Assembly: GCF_946222605.1 (NCBI RefSeq)
Contig: NZ_CAMIIE010000001.1
Location: 179,456 to 243,455, forward strand
DNA length: 64,000 nt
Source of the DNA: an uncultured Acidocella sp.
GTDB lineage: Bacteria > Pseudomonadota > Alphaproteobacteria > Acetobacterales > Acetobacteraceae
Reading direction: 5' to 3'
Shown: positions 26,554 to 34,861 of the stretch, piece after piece
Layout: each line of letters begins with the position of its first letter
Position numbering within the stretch: the stretch's first letter is position 1
Position numbers and translations under genes: made by a program
The notes under the pieces: model-generated
Told to the model about the DNA's origin: nothing
What the model saw: the letters and a program-made list of their open reading frames with translations, nothing else
Databases searched by the model: none

Positions 26554-27519
26554 TTGCAACCAGCCACACCACCCAGGCGCGAAGCGGGCGAGCAGATCGC
26601 GATCAATGCGGCGCACGCCCGGCAGGAGCTGGCATCCTGCCTCTCCCGCCGCACCGCGACCCTGCCGCCGAAATATTTCTACGACACCCAGGGCTCGAAA
26701 CTCTTCGAGGCGATCTGCGAACTCGATGAATATTATCTCACCCGCACCGAAGCGCGGATTTTAAGCCAGAACCTCACCGCCATTGCCCAGCGCGCCGGTG
26801 CGGATGTGGCGCTGATCGATCTCGGCGCCGGCAATTGCGCCAAGGCGTTTAAGTTGCTGACCCGGCTGCAGGCGCGGCATTACGTGCCGGTGGATATTTC
26901 CGCATCCTTCCTGCGCGCGGCGGTGAAGCCGTTGGCCCAGGCCTATCCGGATCTGGCAATCCACCCGGTCGAGCTGGATTTCTCGGAACGTTTCGTTTTG
27001 CCCGCTGGCGTGCAGGCGTTACCCAACAAGCTGTTCTTCTATCCCGGTTCCTCGCTCGGCAATTTCTCGCCGGTGCAGGCGCGACTGTTTCTGGAAACGC
27101 TGCGCGCCGCCGGCGGCGATCTGCTGATCGGGCTCGATCTGGTGAAGCAAGCGGCGACGCTGGAAGCCGCTTATGACGATGCGCTGGGGGTCACCGCCGC
27201 CTTCAACCGCAACGCGCTGCGCCAGACCAACCATCTGCTCGGCAGCGATTTCCATCTACCGGCCTGGCGGCACAAGGCCGTGTTCAACGCTGCCCATAGC
27301 CGCGTGGAAATGCATTTGCAGGCCGCTGCCGCCTGCCATGTCAGCTGGCCCGGCGGCGGCCGGGATTTCGCCGCCGGCGAGACCATCCATACCGAGAATT
27401 GCTACAAATTTACCCGCGCCGGAATCGAGGAGATGCTGCACGGCGCCGGCTTCAGCGATATCGCCTGCTGGAGCGACCCCGATGATGCCTACCTGGTCTG
27501 CCATGCGCGCGCAGGCTGA
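26554..27519 (+). CDS. egtD: L-histidine N-alpha-methyltransferase, ergothioneine pathway
   Basis: The 321-residue enzyme matches EgtD: PPKYFYDTQGSKLFEAICEL near the N-terminus, the SAM-binding loop LIDLGAGNCAKAFKLL, YVPVDISASFL, and FFYPGSSLGNF. It transfers three methyl groups from SAM to histidine to give hercynine. The start is probably the TTG at 26554 with AAGGG upstream; no better ATG gives the full N-terminus. Its 3' end overlaps egtB by 17 bases, so the two steps of ergothioneine synthesis are coupled. Confidence 0.92.
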   Translation: MQPATPPRREAGEQIAINAAHARQELASCLSRRTATLPPKYFYDTQGSKLFEAICELDEYYLTRTEARILSQNLTAIAQRAGADVALIDLGAGNCAKAFKLLTRLQARHYVPVDISASFLRAAVKPLAQAYPDLAIHPVELDFSERFVLPAGVQALPNKLFFYPGSSLGNFSPVQARLFLETLRAAGGDLLIGLDLVKQAATLEAAYDDALGVTAAFNRNALRQTNHLLGSDFHLPAWRHKAVFNAAHSRVEMHLQAAAACHVSWPGGGRDFAAGETIHTENCYKFTRAGIEEMLHGAGFSDIACWSDPDDAYLVCHARAG

Positions 27520-28702
27520 GGCGCAAGCGGCCAGCGGCCTGGCGGCGCGCTTCGCCGCTGTGCGCGCGAATAGCCGCACTTTGGCGGCGCCCCTGTCGGA
27601 AGAGGATTGCGCGGCGCAATCCATGCCCGATGCCAGCCCGGTGAAATGGCATCTCGCCCACACCAGCTGGTTCTTCGAAACCTTCATCCTGGAGGCGTAT
27701 GAGCCCGGCTTCACCGCGTTCGATCCGGCCTTCAGGGTGCTGTTCAACTCCTATTATAACGGCGTCGGCGAAAAATTCCCGCGGCCGCAGCGCGGGCTGC
27801 TCACCCGGCCGGGCTTGGCGCGGGTTCTGGCCTATCGGGCGAATGTGGATGCGCGCATGGCCCGCCTGTTCGAGGCCGGGTTGGGGGCGGAACTGGAAGC
27901 TCTGGTCGAGCTTGGGCTGCAGCATGAGCAGCAGCATCAGGAGCTGATCCTGACCGATTGCCTGCATCTGCTGGCGCAGAACCCGCTCTATCCGGTGTAT
28001 GACGAGGATGCGCCGCAGCCCGCCATGGCACCCGGCACGATGGAATGGGTGGCGTTCCCGGAGAGCCTGGTGCGGATCGGTCATCAGGAAGATGGCTTCT
28101 GTTTCGATAATGAGCTGCCGCGCCATCGCGTCTTCTTGGAACCCTTCGCCTTGGCCGACCGGCTGGTGACCAATGGCGACTATCTGCGCTTCATCGAGGA
28201 TGGCGGCTACACGCAGCCGGCGCTTTGGCTCTCCGCCGGCTGGGATTTTGTACGGGCCAATGGGCTGAGCCATCCTTTCTATTGGCGATGCGGCGCGCAA
28301 GGCTGGCGCACCTTCGGCCTGCGCGGCTTGGAGGCGTTGCAACCGGATGAGCCGGTGCTGCATCTCTCTTATTTCGAGGCGGCGGCCTATGCGCAATGGG
28401 CCGGCGCCCGCCTGCCCACTGAAGCCGAATGGGAAGCGGCGGCGCGGCATCGGCCGGACCTGCCGCAGCTTTTCGGTGCCGCCTGGCAATGGACCAGCAG
28501 CGCCTACGCGCCCTATCCGGGCTTCCAGGCGGCGGCCGGGGCGGTGGGCGAGTATAATGGCAAGTTCATGGCCAACCAATATGTGCTGCGCGGCAGTTCG
28601 CTCGCCACGCCGCCCGGCCATGCCCGTGTCAGCTACCGAAATTTCTTCCCCACCGAAGCGCGTTGGCAATTCACCGGGCTGCGTCTGGCCAAATCGTTGT
28701 AG
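27503..28702 (+). CDS. egtB: Iron-dependent hercynine oxygenase / sulfoxide synthase
   Basis: The 399-residue protein has the two parts of EgtB. The first is an N-terminal DinB-like helical bundle with the iron-binding His in WHLAHTSWFFETFIL and the HEQQHQE pair. The second is a C-terminal FGE-sulfatase fold with VFLEPFALADRLVTNGDYL, ARLPTEAEWEAAA and a final YRNFFPTEARWQFTGLRLA. EgtB joins a thiol (cysteine or gamma-glutamylcysteine) to hercynine with oxygen to form a sulfoxide. The start at 27503 lies within the end of egtD; an earlier in-frame start would read over egtD in another frame. No egtA, egtC or egtE is adjacent. Confidence 0.92.
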   Translation: MRAQAEAQAASGLAARFAAVRANSRTLAAPLSEEDCAAQSMPDASPVKWHLAHTSWFFETFILEAYEPGFTAFDPAFRVLFNSYYNGVGEKFPRPQRGLLTRPGLARVLAYRANVDARMARLFEAGLGAELEALVELGLQHEQQHQELILTDCLHLLAQNPLYPVYDEDAPQPAMAPGTMEWVAFPESLVRIGHQEDGFCFDNELPRHRVFLEPFALADRLVTNGDYLRFIEDGGYTQPALWLSAGWDFVRANGLSHPFYWRCGAQGWRTFGLRGLEALQPDEPVLHLSYFEAAAYAQWAGARLPTEAEWEAAARHRPDLPQLFGAAWQWTSSAYAPYPGFQAAAGAVGEYNGKFMANQYVLRGSSLATPPGHARVSYRNFFPTEARWQFTGLRLAKSL

Positions 28703-28729
28703 CGCGGCGCCAGCGCCGCCCCTGCGCGC

Positions 28730-29965
28730 TCAAACCAGCCGCCGGCGAGCGCCGATTGCGTAAATCGCGGCGCTGGCGAGGGCGATGAGGGCCGCCAGCA
28801 GGAAGGCGGGGGTGAAGGATCCGGTGGCCTGCACCACCAGCCCGGTCAGCAGCGGCGCGAGCGCCCCGCCCATCGAGGCGCCGACATTCTGCACCGCCTC
28901 CAGCGTTGCCACCGCCTTGTTCGGGGCGATGATCGCCGCCAGGGCCCAGCCGCAGCTGGAGGCCAGATTGGCGCCGAACAGCCCCGCCGCGATCAGCGTG
29001 ATCGCCGCGCCCAGCCCTGAGACCAGAGCGGCGGCCAGGGTACAGGCGCTGGCCAGCGCCATGCCGGCGATCACCGGCGCCAGGCAGGCCCAGGCCGGGC
29101 TGAAGCCCAGCCGCCCCAGCCCGCGCGCCAGAAACCCTGCCAGCACCGCCCCGGCAAACCCCGCCAACAATGGCAAGCTCGATAGAAACCCGGCCTTGCC
29201 GACGGAGAGATGCCGCGCCGTCTCCAGATAACCCGGCAGCCAGGTGGCATAGAGCCAGGAGACATAGATGATCCCGAAGAACCCGAAAAACAGAGCCCAG
29301 CTGGTCGGCTGGCGCAGCACCCAGCCAAGCCCGGCTTCATCGCCCTCATCGTCCGGCGCGATCTCCGCGAGCTCCTCCGGCCTCAGCCCCGCCTGCGCCG
29401 GATCGCGGTAATAGAGCACCCAGCCCAGCGCCACCGCCAGCCCGACGAGCCCGGCAACCACGAACATCCCGCGCCAGCCGCAGGCCAGCATCAACAGCGT
29501 GAGCAGCGGCGGCGCCAGCGCCGGCGCGAAAGCGGAGGAGGCGTTGAACAGCGAAATCGGCAAGGCCCGCTCGCTCACCTTGTACCAATCCGCGCAGACC
29601 CGGGTGCCGCCGATATACATTGGCGACTCGCCCAGCCCCAGCGCGACGCGCGCGGCCAGAAACGACCCCAGCCCGGTCACGAACCCGGCGCCGATCTGCG
29701 CCGCCGACCACAAGACCAGCCCGGCGCTGAGCGCTTTGCGCGCCCCGAACCGGCCGATTGCCGCCCCGGCGGGCAGTTGCGCCAGCCCGTAGGCCCAGGC
29801 GAACACCGCCAGCAATAGCCCCATCTGGCCGTAAGTGAGATGCAGCTCCTGGCGGATTTGTGGATTGCCGATGGAAAGGGCCGAACGGTCCAGATAATTC
29901 ACGCAGCCGGCCAGGATCAGAATGGCCAGGGACAATCCCCGCCTGTGCCGCGTGCGCGCCTGCAT
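28730..29965 (-). CDS. MFS transporter, anion:cation symporter type
   Basis: The 411-residue protein has 12 hydrophobic segments and the features of the ACS branch of the major facilitator superfamily: NYLDRSALSIGNPQIRQELHL in and after helix 1, RFGARKALSAG in the cytoplasmic loop 2-3, and GLGESPMYIGGTRVCADWY in helix 4, the region that in relatives binds sugar acids or organic anions. The substrate is probably an organic anion such as a hexarate or phthalate-like acid, but nothing nearby tells which. It is convergent with egtB and stands alone. Confidence 0.85.
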   Translation of the reverse strand: MQARTRHRRGLSLAILILAGCVNYLDRSALSIGNPQIRQELHLTYGQMGLLLAVFAWAYGLAQLPAGAAIGRFGARKALSAGLVLWSAAQIGAGFVTGLGSFLAARVALGLGESPMYIGGTRVCADWYKVSERALPISLFNASSAFAPALAPPLLTLLMLACGWRGMFVVAGLVGLAVALGWVLYYRDPAQAGLRPEELAEIAPDDEGDEAGLGWVLRQPTSWALFFGFFGIIYVSWLYATWLPGYLETARHLSVGKAGFLSSLPLLAGFAGAVLAGFLARGLGRLGFSPAWACLAPVIAGMALASACTLAAALVSGLGAAITLIAAGLFGANLASSCGWALAAIIAPNKAVATLEAVQNVGASMGGALAPLLTGLVVQATGSFTPAFLLAALIALASAAIYAIGARRRLV

Positions 29966-30025
29966 CCGCTCCCCCCTTATGCTGCTGGTTTCAATGTGGC
30001 GCGGCGGCTGTCGAATGAAAGGGCG

Positions 30026-31084
30026 CTAGTCGCCCGGCGCGATCTCCAGCTCGTCATAACGTTTGAACTTATAGATCGCGACCGAGGCCAGCCATGCCAC
30101 CACAAACACCGCCACGATGACGTAGCCGAGCAGCCCGAAGACAGCATCATCATTCAGCCAGGATATTTGGTCCCAGAACCGCCCAGTGAGCGCGAAGGCG
30201 CCCTGGATCATACCGAGCAGCTCGATCCCGCCGATCCCCACCGCCACCAGCACCGAGACTGCCGTGATGGTCAGGTTGTAGAATAGCTTGCGCATCGGCT
30301 TCATGAAGGCCCAACCATAAGCGCCGAGCATCAGAATGGAATCCGCCGTGTCGATCAGCGCCATGCCGGCGGTGAACAGAGCCGGGAAGATCATGATCGT
30401 CCAGATCGGCAGCCCTTTGCTGCCGGCGGCGGCGGAAATGCCGAGCAGACCGACCTCGGTCGCGGTATCAAAGCCCAGCCCGAACAGCAGGCCGATCGGA
30501 TACATCTGCCAGCTATGCTGGACCATTCCGAACAGGCCGCGGAACAGCCGGGCGAAAAATCCGCGTCTGGCCAGCAAGAGATCCAGCTCCTCTTCCCGGT
30601 AGGCGCCCCCCTTGCGCACGCGCCGGAAGCTTCTGAACAGCTCGAGCAGAATGCTGAGATTGAGGGCCGCCATGCCGAGCAGGAACAGGCCCGAGACCAG
30701 CGTGCCGAACAGAGCGCCCCAGCCGGACAGCGCATTAAACCGCCCCTGGATCGCCGCCGCCGTCAACGCTACAGCGGCGGAGAGCGCGAAAACGATGGTG
30801 GAATGGCCGAGCGAAAAGGCCAGCCCCACCCCAACCGGGCGCTGCCCCTGCTGCATCAGCTTGCGGGTGACATTGTCGATGGCGGCGATATGGTCGGCAT
30901 CCACCGCATGGCGCAGCCCGAAGCCGTAAGCCAGCAGCGCGGTGCCGAGCAGCAGCGTATAATGCCGCAACAGGCTGAACGCTCCGCCCCAAAGCAGCGC
31001 ATTGGCAAGCACCAGAGCCAGCAACATCAGCGCCACGCGCCGGCCGGCCCCTCCCGCCATCGCCCGCCTCAACGCTCCCAGCAT
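30026..31084 (-). CDS. Nickel/cobalt transporter, NiCoT family (HoxN/NixA type)
   Basis: The 352-residue membrane protein has about eight helices and the NiCoT signature in helix 2, RHAVDADHIAAIDNVTRK, whose HxxxxDH residues bind the metal. LGFDTATEVGLLGI and the FTAGMALIDTADSILM segment are the other conserved motifs. It imports Ni2+ (or Co2+) at high affinity. The start at 31084 has GGAGG upstream. An upstream in-frame start at 31141 would place coding sequence over the NikR operator, which argues against it. The gene is divergent from nikR. Confidence 0.92.
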   Translation of the reverse strand: MLGALRRAMAGGAGRRVALMLLALVLANALLWGGAFSLLRHYTLLLGTALLAYGFGLRHAVDADHIAAIDNVTRKLMQQGQRPVGVGLAFSLGHSTIVFALSAAVALTAAAIQGRFNALSGWGALFGTLVSGLFLLGMAALNLSILLELFRSFRRVRKGGAYREEELDLLLARRGFFARLFRGLFGMVQHSWQMYPIGLLFGLGFDTATEVGLLGISAAAGSKGLPIWTIMIFPALFTAGMALIDTADSILMLGAYGWAFMKPMRKLFYNLTITAVSVLVAVGIGGIELLGMIQGAFALTGRFWDQISWLNDDAVFGLLGYVIVAVFVVAWLASVAIYKFKRYDELEIAPGD

Positions 31085-31115
31085 AAAGCCTGCCTCCGTT
31101 ACCTGCCTCTGGAGC

Positions 31116-31143
31116 GTATGAGGAAAACAAAATTTTGTCATAC
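31116..31143. promoter_or_regulatory. NikR operator between the nickel transporter and nikR
   Basis: GTATGA (31116-31121) and TCATAC (31138-31143) are separated by exactly 16 bases, the same arrangement as the E. coli nik operator. The dyad extends to GCGTATGA / TCATACGC (31114-31145). It lies in the divergent region, 32 bases upstream of the transporter start and 51 bases before nikR, so it may serve both. Confidence 0.92.
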
Positions 31144-31193
31144 GCTATTTAACGTAGATTGCCCCGACGCCGCATTCGCCGCACACTCCGCAC

Positions 31194-31649
31194 ATGGAAC
31201 GGGTCACCATCACCATCGATGACGAGCTTCTCGCCCAGCTGGACGCGCTGGCGACGCTGCACGGCTATACCAGCCGTTCGGAGGCCGTGCGGGAGATGCT
31301 GCGCGAGGTGACGCGCCAGGAGCATCTGCGCGATGGCGCCACGCCCTGCGTCGCCACACTGACCTATGTCTACGACCACACCCAGCGCGACCTGCCGCAG
31401 CGCCTGGTGGAGGCGCAGCACCATCAGCATGATCTCAGCGTCGCCACCACCCATGTGCATTTCGGCCATGATGAGTGTCTGGAGGTGGCGATTTTGCGTG
31501 GCCCGGCGCAGGCGGTGCAGCGCCATGCCGATGCGCTGACCGCCCAGCGGGGCGTCCGCCACGCGCATCTGCACCTCATTCCCGCCCCGGCGCATGAGCA
31601 TGGCGCGCATAGCCACAGCCACACGCCGGCGCGCACTTCAAACTCTTAA
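31194..31649 (+). CDS. nikR: Nickel-responsive regulator NikR
   Basis: The 151-residue protein has an N-terminal ribbon-helix-helix DNA-binding part (MERVTITIDDELLAQLDAL, YTSRSEAVREML) and a C-terminal ACT-like nickel-binding domain. The ligands of E. coli NikR are conserved: His in QHHQHDLSVAT, His-x-His in THVHFGH and Cys in DECLEV. With nickel bound it represses nickel uptake, fitting the divergent NiCoT gene and the operator between them. It is about 18 residues longer than E. coli NikR and ends in a His-rich tail (HEHGAHSHSHT) that could hold extra metal. Confidence 0.96.
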   Translation: MERVTITIDDELLAQLDALATLHGYTSRSEAVREMLREVTRQEHLRDGATPCVATLTYVYDHTQRDLPQRLVEAQHHQHDLSVATTHVHFGHDECLEVAILRGPAQAVQRHADALTAQRGVRHAHLHLIPAPAHEHGAHSHSHTPARTSNS

Positions 31650-31714
31650 TTTTCCCGTCATTGGCCCTGCTCCCGCGTCGCCTACATGCAAGCTAGACCA
31701 AGGAGGTTTATGTG

Positions 31715-31963
31715 ATGGATGAAAATGAAATCAAAGGTGCGGCGCGTGAGTTTGGTGGCCGCGTGCAGGATGCGCTGGGCGGCTTGACCGGCGATGCCAA
31801 GACCCAGGCCGAGGGCAAGTGGAACCAGGCCGCCGGGCAGGCGCAGCGCAGCTTCGGCGCCTCGGTCGATGATGTGATCGAGAACGTGAAGGAGAAGCCC
31901 CTGGCGGCGTTGGCGGCTGTTGCCGGCGTCTCCTTCCTCGCCGGTTGGCTGATGCGCAAATAA
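31715..31963 (+). CDS. CsbD-family stress protein
   Basis: The 82-residue protein has the CsbD pattern: DENEIKGAAREFGGRVQDAL, LTGDAKTQAEGKWNQAAGQA, then a hydrophobic C-terminal stretch (PLAALAAVAGVSFLAGWLM) like the DUF883/YqjD membrane anchor. CsbD-like proteins are small, abundant general-stress proteins of unclear function. The start at 31715 lies 8 bases after a strong AAGGAGG. An ATG at 31710 is followed at once by a stop. A strong terminator follows directly. Confidence 0.85.
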   Translation: MDENEIKGAAREFGGRVQDALGGLTGDAKTQAEGKWNQAAGQAQRSFGASVDDVIENVKEKPLAALAAVAGVSFLAGWLMRK

Positions 31964-31966
31964 CCA

Positions 31967-31994
31967 AAACGGGGCCGCAAGGCCCCGTTTTTTT
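31967..31994 (+). terminator. Rho-independent terminator of the csbD-like gene
   Basis: A 10-base-pair stem AAACGGGGCC / GGCCCCGTTT with a GCAA tetraloop (31967-31990) is followed by more Ts. It starts 4 bases after the stop codon. Confidence 0.95.
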
Positions 31995-32013
31995 GCCCTA
32001 TCCGGCGACCTTG

Positions 32014-32049
32014 AGAAAACAGAGCATCAAGCTTGATGCTCTGTTTTCT
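32014..32049. repeat. 36-base perfect palindrome, possible bidirectional terminator
   Basis: Bases 32014-32031 (AGAAAACAGAGCATCAAG) are the exact reverse complement of 32032-32049. Read from either side it gives a hairpin ending in TTTTCT. It sits between the convergent csbD-like gene and treY, where it could end transcription from both sides. A perfect dyad of this length without a loop could also be a repeat element or an insertion scar. Confidence 0.6.
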
Positions 32050-32077
32050 ACAAACAACTTCGATTTATTCTCTAACG

Positions 32078-32098
32078 CTGTCGCGTCCAAAGCGACAG
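32078..32098. repeat. Short inverted repeat next to the treY 3' end
   Basis: CTGTCGC (32078-32084) pairs with GCGACAG (32092-32098) around a 7-base loop, 54 bases after treY on the minus strand. Together with the 36-base palindrome it makes this gap rich in hairpins. There is no T-run. Confidence 0.4.
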
Positions 32099-32152
32099 AT
32101 CATGCTCCAGCCCCGCCGATCCGCAGAAGCGAGATCGAGCGCCCGCGCGATG

Positions 32153-34861
32153 TCAAACCCGCCGCAGCAGCGCCACCGGCAGCTTCGCCAGCACTTCACG
32201 CAACAGCAGCGTGCCGCGGCTTTCATACTCAGTGCCGGTCAGCTCATCGCGCCAGCGCCCGGACGGCACCGCGAGGTGGGTGGTGCCCCAGACATTCGGC
32301 GGCAGCAGCGGAACCTGCACCATGAAGCCCCCCGCCAGCCGGGTGCCGATGGCCAGCATCTCATGCTGCAAATCCGCCCGGCGGAAGGCGATGAGATGCG
32401 CCGCCATATCCCCTTCCGCCTCCAACGCCTCGTAGCTGCCATGGGCGAACAGCCCGTGCATCTCCCGGCGGGCGGCAAGGGCGCGGGCGATCACGCTCTG
32501 CTTCACCCGCCCATCCCGCCAGGTGATGAGGTCTTCCGGCCGCTGGCGCAGCCCGGCGATGCGGGCGGTGAAATCCACCTTCCGGCGATTATCCGGATCG
32601 ACAAAGCTCTGGTCCCAGAATTCCGTGCCTTGATAGAGATCCGGCACACCCGGCACGCTCAGGCGCAAGAGCGTCTGCGTCAGCCCGTTAATCGCCCCGG
32701 CGGCGGCGATGCGGTTGGCGAAAGCGATCAGCTCGTAGAGCATCGGCCGCCTGGCATCCAGGCAGGCCATCAAAAAGCGCGCGCAGGCCGCTTCGTACTC
32801 CTCGTTCGGCGCCGCCCATTCCGAATGCAGCTTGGCCTCACGCAGGGATTTCTGCTGCCAGGCGGCCAACCGCGCACCATAGGCCTCGATCCCGGCCTGG
32901 TGCTGCGCCTCCAGCCCCAGCGGCCAGCCCGCCACCAACATCTGGTAGAGCATCAGCTCGTCCGCCGCATCCGGCCCCACCGGCTCACGGATCGCCGCGT
33001 TCAGCCGCATCCAACGCGTCGCCGCCAGCTCCCACTCGCCGGGAATTTCAGAGAGCACCGCCAGGCGCGCGCGCGTATCCTCGCCGCGTTTATGGTCATG
33101 GGTGGCGGTGGCGAGCATCGCGCCAGGGGTGAAGGCGCCGCGCCAAGCCGCCTGGGCGTGGAAGCTGGCCGGGGTGAGGCTGAACTGGCCGGGATTGGAG
33201 CCAACCTCGTTGCGCGAGAGTAGCCGCCCGAACCGGTAAAACGCCGTATCCTCCACCGCTTTCGCCGCGGTGGGGGAGGAGAGTTGCTGGAAGGCGATAC
33301 GGGTGCGCAACAGCAATGCGCGCGCCGGGCCGGCGGGCAGGGCGCAGGGCCGTGCCTCCAGCAGCCAGTGGCGCAGCAGGTCCAGCACCGGCCGGTCCGC
33401 GCGGCGGATGCGCTGGGCGGCCAGCGCCATCGCCGTATCGAAGGCACGCCCATCCTCCGCATCCGCCCCGGCCGGGCCGGCATAGAGGCGATAGACCGGA
33501 AAGGCGGCGAGCAGCTCCTGCAACCCTTGCTTGATCACGTAATAGGAAAAATCCGTGGTGTTGCGCTGCTGCCTTGCCAGCCGGGTGAGCAGCCCGGCCA
33601 GCCGGGTCAGCTCGCCGGCCAGGCTGTCGCGCAAAATCTGCCGGCGCGTCTGGTCCTCCATTTGCAGAAAATCCGTGCCGCGCCCGGTCAGACTCCACAG
33701 CGCGGTCAGCTCAGCCTCGCCTGACGGGTCGTGCAGCACCGCGCTCACCTGATCCATGAAATCATAGCCGGTGGTGCCATCCGCCTGCCAGCGCGCCGGC
33801 ATCGTCTCGCCCGCCGCCAGGATCTTTTCCACCACGATGTAGGGCGCACCGTGCGCGGCGGCTTCCGGGCGGCACCCCCCGGCGGCCGCCATCGCCCGTC
33901 GCAGCTTGCGCAGATAGGCGCCGGGTACCGCCAGCCCATCCACATGGTCCACCCGCACCCCGTCGATCAGCCCGCGCGCATACAACTCCAGGATTAGCCC
34001 ATGGGTGGCGTTGAACACCTCCGGGCGCTCCACCCGCAGCCCGACCAGGCTGTTAATGTCGAAAAAGCGGCGCCAATTGATTTCGGCGGCGGCGGTGCGC
34101 CACCAGGCCAGACGGTAATGCTGCCGGCGCAAAAGTTGGTGCAGCCGGGCCGGGGTGGAGAAGCGCGCCAGATGCGCCGCCAGAGCCTCCGGCCGTGCGG
34201 CGGCGAAATCCAGCAGCGCCGCTTTCGCCGGTGCGCCGGCCCGGGCGGGATCGGCCGCTTGCGCCGCCACGGCGAAAAGCTGCGCAGCAGGCGCTGAGAG
34301 GCCGCGCAGCAATGGCGCGGTGCTGGCCAGTGAGAGCGGTAACTCATGCTCCTGATAGCGCAGCACCAGCCCGCCCGATGGGGCCAGCGTCAGCTTGATC
34401 TCGCCGGACTGCAGCGCCTCGCCATATTGCATGCCCAGATACGGCGCCAGCACCCGCTTGTTCAGCAGCGGATCTGGATTGTCCCAGTCGATATCGAAAA
34501 AATCCGCATAGGCGCTGCGTTGCCCATGCTCCAGCACATCCTGCCACCAGGGATTGTCCGCACCGCCCACCGCCATATGGTTGGGGACGATATCCAGCAG
34601 CAGTCCCATCTCATGCGCCCGCAGCGCCGCCCCCAGCCGCTCCAGCGCGGCCATGCCACCCAGCTCCGGGTTGATCCGTGTCGGGTCGATCACGTCATAG
34701 CCATGCATCGACCCCGCGCGGGCGGTCAGCAGCGGCGAGGCGTAGAGATGCGAGACCCCAAGGGCCGCGTAGTAGGGCACCAACGCCACCGCGTCATCGA
34801 GGGTGAAATCCTTGTGGAATTGCAGCCGGGCGGTCGCGCGCGGCGTGGTGCGCAGGGTCAT
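32153..34861 (-). CDS. treY: Malto-oligosyltrehalose synthase
   Basis: This 902-residue GH13 enzyme starts with the TreY pattern LVPYYAALGVSHLYASPLL and HGYDVIDPTRINPELGG. It has region I in LLLDIVPNHMAVGGADNPWW, region II with the nucleophile in GVRVDHVDGLAVPG, and GTTGYDFMDQVSAVL. TreY rearranges the reducing-end alpha-1,4 bond of a glucan chain into alpha-1,1, making maltooligosyl-trehalose. TreZ then releases trehalose. It is the last gene of the seven-gene operon and overlaps malQ by 4 bases. Composition is very GC-rich here. Confidence 0.94.
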   Translation of the reverse strand: MTLRTTPRATARLQFHKDFTLDDAVALVPYYAALGVSHLYASPLLTARAGSMHGYDVIDPTRINPELGGMAALERLGAALRAHEMGLLLDIVPNHMAVGGADNPWWQDVLEHGQRSAYADFFDIDWDNPDPLLNKRVLAPYLGMQYGEALQSGEIKLTLAPSGGLVLRYQEHELPLSLASTAPLLRGLSAPAAQLFAVAAQAADPARAGAPAKAALLDFAAARPEALAAHLARFSTPARLHQLLRRQHYRLAWWRTAAAEINWRRFFDINSLVGLRVERPEVFNATHGLILELYARGLIDGVRVDHVDGLAVPGAYLRKLRRAMAAAGGCRPEAAAHGAPYIVVEKILAAGETMPARWQADGTTGYDFMDQVSAVLHDPSGEAELTALWSLTGRGTDFLQMEDQTRRQILRDSLAGELTRLAGLLTRLARQQRNTTDFSYYVIKQGLQELLAAFPVYRLYAGPAGADAEDGRAFDTAMALAAQRIRRADRPVLDLLRHWLLEARPCALPAGPARALLLRTRIAFQQLSSPTAAKAVEDTAFYRFGRLLSRNEVGSNPGQFSLTPASFHAQAAWRGAFTPGAMLATATHDHKRGEDTRARLAVLSEIPGEWELAATRWMRLNAAIREPVGPDAADELMLYQMLVAGWPLGLEAQHQAGIEAYGARLAAWQQKSLREAKLHSEWAAPNEEYEAACARFLMACLDARRPMLYELIAFANRIAAAGAINGLTQTLLRLSVPGVPDLYQGTEFWDQSFVDPDNRRKVDFTARIAGLRQRPEDLITWRDGRVKQSVIARALAARREMHGLFAHGSYEALEAEGDMAAHLIAFRRADLQHEMLAIGTRLAGGFMVQVPLLPPNVWGTTHLAVPSGRWRDELTGTEYESRGTLLLREVLAKLPVALLRRV

